A stretch of DNA of 9,927 nucleotides from contig JAZNWZ010000115.1 of the NCBI GenBank assembly GCA_045593645.1, forward strand, positions 1 through 9,927. Direction: 5' to 3'. The first letter of the stretch is position 1, and each line of letters opens with the position of its first letter. This DNA comes from Fimenecus sp045593645 (GTDB lineage: Bacteria; Bacillota; Clostridia; Oscillospirales; Acutalibacteraceae). The notes under the pieces were generated by a model that was not told where the DNA came from, did no database searches, and saw only the letters and a program-made list of their open reading frames with translations. Below are positions 5,941 to 9,927 of this stretch, piece after piece. The translations under genes and the position numbers were made by a program.

Positions 5941-6679
5941 AAATAACGTTTATTGGTGAATTCTGGTATGCTAATGCACAAGGTACGTTAAATTCATTTT
6001 TTATTCTTGCCATAAGTGGCTTAATTGACAAATTTTCTGTTTCAAAATGCCCTGCAGCAATTAATAAAATTCCCATTTCATCAGCATCAAGGAAACTGTG
6101 GTGTGATGCATCGCCTGTAATAAGTGCATTACACCCACTCTCTTTAGCAACTGAAAGAAAATCACTGCCTGAGCCACTGCAAACTGCAATTCGGTCAATA
6201 TTATCACTTACAGAATTAAATCTTATAACTCCATCAAGTGCTTTCTTTACTTTATTTAAAAGCTGATTTGATGGAATTGGCTTGTCCAATTCAATAATGT
6301 TTAAAAATTCACCAAATTTTATAAACTCGTTAAATCCTATTTCTTTGCACAATAAATCGTTAACACCATTATCCGCTTTGTCATAATTTGTATGAGCACA
6401 AATAATACTGATATTATTTTTAACAAGCTTGTAAACAAGACTATCTTGTGTAACAGTAGAAATCGGTTTAAAAATAACAGGATGATGTGTAACTATTAGA
6501 TTTACACCGCTTTCTATTGCTTGATTTATAACATCATTAGTAGCATCAAGGGCAAAAATGATTTTTGTAACTTCTGAATTTTCATTGCCTACTAAAAGTC
6601 CTGAATTATCCCATTCTGCCTGAGTATCAAAAGGCGCAATAAAATCTATATAATTGTAAATATCTCTTACTGTTGCCAT
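5939..6679 (-). CDS. Nif3-like dinuclear metal center protein (YqfO/YbgI family)
   Basis: This 246-residue cytoplasmic protein belongs to the Nif3/NIF3-like family, which forms hexameric rings with a two-metal site. The biochemical role is still uncertain, and the old annotation as GTP cyclohydrolase I type 2 is not well supported by sequence. Visible signatures are AEWDNSGLLVG (21-31), the metal-ligand motif THHP (64-67), HTNYDKADNGVND (96-108), GDASHH (189-194) and HFETEN (211-216), which supplies the distal ligands. This is the short form, without the roughly 100-residue central PII-like insert of Bacillus YqfO. The ATG is preceded by AGAGGAG, located inside the end of trmK, and the coding regions overlap by 13 nt, so translation is probably coupled. 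The trmK-nif3 pairing is conserved in Firmicutes. Family confidence is high; function is open. Confidence 0.93.
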   Translation of the reverse strand: MATVRDIYNYIDFIAPFDTQAEWDNSGLLVGNENSEVTKIIFALDATNDVINQAIESGVNLIVTHHPVIFKPISTVTQDSLVYKLVKNNISIICAHTNYDKADNGVNDLLCKEIGFNEFIKFGEFLNIIELDKPIPSNQLLNKVKKALDGVIRFNSVSDNIDRIAVCSGSGSDFLSVAKESGCNALITGDASHHSFLDADEMGILLIAAGHFETENLSIKPLMARIKNEFNVPCALAYQNSPINVI

Positions 6680-7335
6680 TTTTTCAACTCCTCTACTATT
6701 TTTTCAAGCTCAACACAATCTTTTTCTGCCTTTTTTAATGCAACAAGCTTTTTGTTGTACTTTTCAAATAAATGGTTTAAATATATTAATGAATTTTCAT
6801 CTGTATTTGTAGGCAAACAACCACAAATTAAATCTAAATCACTGTACTTTTGCTTTTTACCGTTATAATAAGCACTAATAATTATGTAAAGCTTATCCCC
6901 ATCAATAGCGACCTTTTCGTTATCGATATAAAAGCCATTGTCAAAAAGCGTTTTTCTCAACTCTTCGGCATGAGTCATTGGTTGTAGAATTAAATGAATT
7001 TCTTCATTTTCAAGCCATTTTGTACGCTCAATAAATTCAGAAATTAAAAGTCCACCCATACCTGCAACGGCAATTTCTTGCACTTCGTTTTCTTTAAAAT
7101 TATCAAGGCCATCAGAAAGACGAAGTGAAATTTTATCTGACAAGTTATGTGCAACAACAGTTTCTCTTGCATTTTCTAATGGACCTTTTCGCAAATCTGC
7201 TGCAATTGCATTATCAATTATTCTATTTTCAACAAGAAATACAGGCAAATAAGCATGATCTGTGCCTATATCTGCAAAGGTCTTATTTTTTCTGACAAGA
7301 CTTGCAACTGCAGAAAGACGACTGTCAAGTTGCAT
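6667..7335 (-). CDS. trmK: tRNA (adenine(22)-N1)-methyltransferase TrmK
   Basis: TrmK methylates N1 of adenine 22 in the D-loop region of certain tRNAs (notably tRNA-Ser and tRNA-Tyr in B. subtilis), using SAM. The protein is 222 residues. The N-terminal Rossmann domain shows SAM-binding motif I in FADIGTDHAYLP (from residue 20), then AADLRKGPLENARE, the catalytic-domain segment VAGMGGLLISEF, and LILQPMTHAEELR. A C-terminal helical, probably coiled-coil tail (ending VEELKKWQQ) is also typical. The start is placed at the ATG at 7335, five bases after AAGAGGTGA. An in-frame GTG at 7344 lies within that site and is unlikely. It is the first gene of the trmK-nif3-rqcH cluster, lying just after the terminator of the ileS unit. 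I saw no convincing promoter in the 60-bp gap. Confidence 0.94.
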   Translation of the reverse strand: MQLDSRLSAVASLVRKNKTFADIGTDHAYLPVFLVENRIIDNAIAADLRKGPLENARETVVAHNLSDKISLRLSDGLDNFKENEVQEIAVAGMGGLLISEFIERTKWLENEEIHLILQPMTHAEELRKTLFDNGFYIDNEKVAIDGDKLYIIISAYYNGKKQKYSDLDLICGCLPTNTDENSLIYLNHLFEKYNKKLVALKKAEKDCVELEKIVEELKKWQQ

Positions 7336-7340
7336 ACAAC

Positions 7341-7349
7341 TCACCTCTT
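7341..7349 (-). promoter_or_regulatory. trmK ribosome binding site
   Basis: AAGAGGTGA on the - strand, with five bases to the ATG at 7335. It decides the start in favour of this ATG over the GTG at 7344, which is part of the site itself. Confidence 0.8.
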
Positions 7350-7358
7350 TTTTTGAAC

Positions 7359-7388
7359 AAAATCCCCCTAATTTTATAGGGGGATTTT
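7359..7388 (-). terminator. Intrinsic terminator of the ileS-DUF1858 unit
   Basis: A 12-bp perfect stem with a C5/G5 core, AAAATCCCCCTA with TAGGGGGATTTT (7359-7370 with 7377-7388), closes a six-base loop. On the - strand it is followed by TTTTGTTC, so the U-tract is short but the stem is strong. It begins eight bases after the DUF1858 stop codon. It is nearly symmetric and could also stop antisense transcription from the other side. Confidence 0.85.
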
Positions 7389-7395
7389 ATAATCA

Positions 7396-7608
7396 TTATT
7401 TGTTTGCGTTTTCCTTTAAGAATTCATTGATACCTGCAACAAATTCGTCAGGGTCAACACCGTGTACCATACATGCTTGTTCAACAGTTTCGCCACGAGC
7501 AGATGGGCAACCAAGGCAGTGCATACCAAGGTTAAGGAAAAATGGCACTGTTTCTCTTGCATTATCAAGAATTTCGCCAATGTTCATATCTTTTGTAACT
7601 TGAAACAT
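7396..7608 (-). CDS. DUF1858 redox-disulfide domain protein
   Basis: This 70-residue soluble protein consists of a single DUF1858 domain, the family also described as hybrid-cluster-protein-associated redox disulfide domain. The diagnostic element is the CxxC in HCLGCPSA (Cys31, Cys34). Before it come VTKDMNIGEIL (opening strand and helix) and VPFFLNLGMHC, and after it GETVEQACMVHGVDPDEFVAGIN. The Cys pair suggests a thiol-disulfide or metal-binding role, but the function is not established. The start ATG lies three bases after the ileS stop codon, and its AAAGGAG site is inside the last ileS codons, so the two genes are coupled. A terminator follows directly. The family is clear, while the reason for co-expression with IleRS is unknown. 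Confidence 0.9.
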   Translation of the reverse strand: MFQVTKDMNIGEILDNARETVPFFLNLGMHCLGCPSARGETVEQACMVHGVDPDEFVAGINEFLKENANK

Positions 7609-7611
7609 ATT

Positions 7612-9927
7612 TTATTCTCCTTTTGCTACTGATACAGCAACTTTTTTATCATTTACCGAGAACTCAGTTGTATAGTCTGCATTGATTTCACCGTTGATTA
7701 CGATAGAATCAGCAAGAAGCTCACCTGCAATAAACTCAAGTTTTTCAGTAAGTGCATTTACGATAAACTCATCATCAACTGAAATTGTTGCTTTAATTCT
7801 TTGTTCAACTTGATAACCTGCATCCTTACGAGCAACTTGACATTGGCGAATAATATCACGAACAACGCCTTCTTTAAGAAGCTCATCAGTAAGAACGATG
7901 TCAAGTGCTACAACGCTATTTTCAGCAAATTCTGCAGATACAACGCCTGCTTTAGTCTTTGATTGAACTGAGAAAATTGATGAATCAAATTTTTCATCCC
8001 AACCAGGAACTGCAACTTCACCACCTGCAACAACTACAGCTGTAAGTGCCTTCATTTCATCAGCTGAAAGTGCTTCAAGAGTTTGTTTCATCTTGTTAAC
8101 ATTTTGCTTAAGAACTGCACCTGCAACCTTAAAGTTTACTGCAAGGTATTGGTCTTCAAGAACGTTAATATCCTCAATATATTCAACTGATTTAATGTTA
8201 AGCTCATCAAGAATATTCTTCTCAAAAGTTTTAATTTTATTTGCTTTATCTTCATCACAGCAAACAAAAAGTTTTGAAAGTGGTTGACGAACTTTGATTT
8301 GTTGTTCGTTACGAAGTCTCATTGCAGTTGCAATTACTTCACGAACAAGAGCAGTTTGCTCAATAACGCCATCATCTTCAATGCCTTCAAGAACTGTTGG
8401 CCAATCGCTCAAGTGAACTGACTCAGCAACTGTTGCATCACATTTCTTAATAAGGTTTTGCCAGATATATTCTGTCATAAATGGTGTTACAGGAGCCATT
8501 GTTTGAACACAAACCTTAAGTGCATTAAAGAGTGTCCAATATGCAACCATCTTATCATCTTGGTCTTCTGTCTTCCAGAAACGACGACGATTTGCACGGA
8601 TATACCAGTTAGAAATATCGTCAACAAAGATTTCAAAGTCTTTAATCATTGCAGATGTCTTATAATCATCCATATATGCAGTTGCTTTCTTAATGAACTC
8701 GTTTGTTCTAACAACAAGCCACTTATCCATTGGTGTAAGCTTTGCAAAGTTAACTTTGTAATCTGCAAAGTTTGGTTTGTCAAGTTGTGCATATGTGTCA
8801 AAGAATGTGTAAACATTCCAGAATGAAAGCATCTTTCTTCTTGCTTCGTCACCAAGGTTATAACCAAAACGAACATCATTATTGCTTGGAGCACTTGCAT
8901 AGAGATAACGGACTGTATCAGCACCAATCTTCTCAGCTGCTTCATCAAACTTAATCATGAAGCCTGTCTTTGAGAATTTAGATCCATCTTCAGCTACAAC
9001 CATACCGTTAGTAACAACTCTTTCATATGGTGCTTTGCCTACAAGAACTGTACTCATAAAGAGCATTGAGTAGAACCAGAGTCTAACCTGCTCGTGCATT
9101 TCTGTAACCCATTCTGCAGGGAAATTTTTCTCCCATGCTTCACGGTCTGTAAAGTAACCGAGTGTTGAGAATGGAACGATACCGGCATCAAGCCAAACAT
9201 CACCGATATCAGGAACACGAGATACTTCTTTTCCACAATGTGGACACTTAATCTTAACTTCATCAACCCATGGTCTGTGAAGTTCAGGAAGTGCATCAAC
9301 CTGAGCAGGGTCAACAGCATTTTCGCGAAGTTCATCTTTTGAACCAATAACTGTAATATGACCACAATCACAAGGATAAAATGGAAGTGGCATTCCGTAA
9401 TAACGTTTACGGGAAATATTCCAGTCACCCATATTTGTAAGCCAGTCATTCATGCGCTTGCCGTTTGATGCAGGCTCCCATTTAACTGAGTTTGCACATT
9501 CAATGAGTTTAGGCTTAATTTCACTTGTTTTAATGTACCAAGCAGGAACAAGACGGAAAACGATTTCACTCTTACATCTCCAGCACACCGGATAACTATG
9601 CTCGTGTGGTTCAACTTTATAGAGTTTGTTTTGCTCGTCAAGTTTTTCAAAAACTTCATCAGCAATTGTGTGGCTGTCTTTACCTGACATAAAGCCGAAG
9701 CCTTCAAGATAGATACCCATATCGTCGATAGGCATAACCTTTGGAACACCAAGTCTTTCACCAAGTTCAAAGTCTTCAATACCGCAACCAGAACCAATGT
9801 GAACAACACCTGTACCTTCGTCAGCAGCAACATCTTCCCAAGCTACGATTTTGTGCTCAATACCTGCCTGTGCCTCTAAATCAGCAAAGCAAGTTTCATA
9901 ATGATACCCTACAAGTTCTTCACCCTT
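7612..9927 (-). CDS. ileS: Isoleucyl-tRNA synthetase, divergent type (3' part of gene)
   Basis: These are the C-terminal 771 residues of a class Ia isoleucyl-tRNA synthetase. The reading frame runs off the right edge, so the N-terminus with the HIGH motif is missing. In order it shows the end of the editing domain (GTGVVHIGSGCG followed by IEDFELG, with the conserved His43 and Asp52 of the fragment), CWRC (115-118), WNISRKRYYGMPLPF, and a putative zinc ribbon (CDC at 186-188 and CPHC at 228-231). Next come VWLDAG, the KMSKS-equivalent loop reading KFSKT (317-321), the anticodon-binding region (ISNWYIRANRRRFWK), and a long C-terminal domain (ALDIVLTDELLKEGVVRDII) resembling the eukaryotic-like, type 2 IleRS. 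The ATG at 9735 is internal. Codon use is like the neighbouring highly expressed genes. Isoleucine specificity is assigned by overall similarity. The deviating motifs are described under findings. Confidence 0.92.
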   Translation of the reverse strand, partial: KGEELVGYHYETCFADLEAQAGIEHKIVAWEDVAADEGTGVVHIGSGCGIEDFELGERLGVPKVMPIDDMGIYLEGFGFMSGKDSHTIADEVFEKLDEQNKLYKVEPHEHSYPVCWRCKSEIVFRLVPAWYIKTSEIKPKLIECANSVKWEPASNGKRMNDWLTNMGDWNISRKRYYGMPLPFYPCDCGHITVIGSKDELRENAVDPAQVDALPELHRPWVDEVKIKCPHCGKEVSRVPDIGDVWLDAGIVPFSTLGYFTDREAWEKNFPAEWVTEMHEQVRLWFYSMLFMSTVLVGKAPYERVVTNGMVVAEDGSKFSKTGFMIKFDEAAEKIGADTVRYLYASAPSNNDVRFGYNLGDEARRKMLSFWNVYTFFDTYAQLDKPNFADYKVNFAKLTPMDKWLVVRTNEFIKKATAYMDDYKTSAMIKDFEIFVDDISNWYIRANRRRFWKTEDQDDKMVAYWTLFNALKVCVQTMAPVTPFMTEYIWQNLIKKCDATVAESVHLSDWPTVLEGIEDDGVIEQTALVREVIATAMRLRNEQQIKVRQPLSKLFVCCDEDKANKIKTFEKNILDELNIKSVEYIEDINVLEDQYLAVNFKVAGAVLKQNVNKMKQTLEALSADEMKALTAVVVAGGEVAVPGWDEKFDSSIFSVQSKTKAGVVSAEFAENSVVALDIVLTDELLKEGVVRDIIRQCQVARKDAGYQVEQRIKATISVDDEFIVNALTEKLEFIAGELLADSIVINGEINADYTTEFSVNDKKVAVSVAKGE

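Noticed and set aside
5931..5981. Longer rqcH start at 5981
   Set aside because: It would overlap the nif3 end, adds 17 non-family residues, and the ATG at 5930 has AAGAGG and gives family-consistent numbering of the Asp97-Arg98 pair.
7336..7344. GTG start of trmK at 7344
   Set aside because: The GTG is part of the AAGAGGTGA ribosome binding site of the ATG at 7335.
7359..7400. Possible trmK promoter (TATAAA-like sequences on the - strand)
   Set aside because: TATAAA occurs at two places, but no acceptable -35 box is found at 16-18 bp, and one copy is part of the terminator loop.
7262..7603. + strand open frame of 113 residues
   Set aside because: It spans the complement of the trmK start, the terminator and the DUF1858 gene, all supported on the other strand, so it is a shadow frame.
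8458..8826. Cysteine-rich + strand open frame of 122 residues
   Set aside because: It is antisense to a well-conserved part of ileS, lacks a ribosome binding site or family features, and is explained as a shadow of the ileS codons.
9054..9833. - strand open frames of 131 and 127 residues beside ileS
   Set aside because: They lie in another frame over conserved IleRS sequence and do not indicate a frameshift, because the IleRS frame is continuous from 9927 to 7612.

Overview
The window looks like chromosomal housekeeping DNA from a low-GC, Gram-positive anaerobe, most likely a gut-type member of the Clostridia (Oscillospiraceae/Ruminococcaceae-like). That placement is an inference. It rests on the AT-rich codon use, strong AAGGAG-type Shine-Dalgarno sites, FMN and SAM-I riboswitches with intrinsic terminators, an ECF-type riboflavin transporter, bacterial RqcH, TrmK next to Nif3, and a DUF1858 redox-disulfide protein. 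No mobile element, CRISPR array, tRNA or rRNA was recognised.

Left half, + strand (1-4160): the 3' end of a class I mannose-6-phosphate isomerase gene (manA), then, after one base, an MFS permease of the sugar type. A consensus promoter inside the last codons of the permease gene leads into an FMN riboswitch with a terminator, followed by ribU (riboflavin uptake). A second, very similar promoter starts directly after the ribU stop codon. It leads into a SAM-I riboswitch with a terminator, followed by metK (S-adenosylmethionine synthetase). A small two-helix membrane protein (DUF378) follows.

Right half, - strand (9927-4176): the 3' two thirds of an isoleucyl-tRNA synthetase gene (ileS) with unusual signature sequences, tightly coupled to a 70-residue DUF1858 protein. 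A strong hairpin terminator comes next. It is followed by a compact, translationally coupled trio, trmK (tRNA m1A22 methyltransferase), nif3 family, and rqcH (ribosome-associated quality control, alanine tailing). The two convergent gene sets meet at one bidirectional terminator whose loop holds the rqcH stop codon.

Functional themes are hexose-phosphate metabolism and uptake, two metabolite-sensing transcription switches (FMN to riboflavin import, SAM to SAM synthesis), and a translation block (IleRS, TrmK, RqcH). I found no clear previously undescribed multi-gene system. The most notable items are the divergent IleRS motifs, the paired promoter and riboswitch architectures with readable antiterminator pairings, and the ileS-DUF1858 and trmK-nif3-rqcH couplings.
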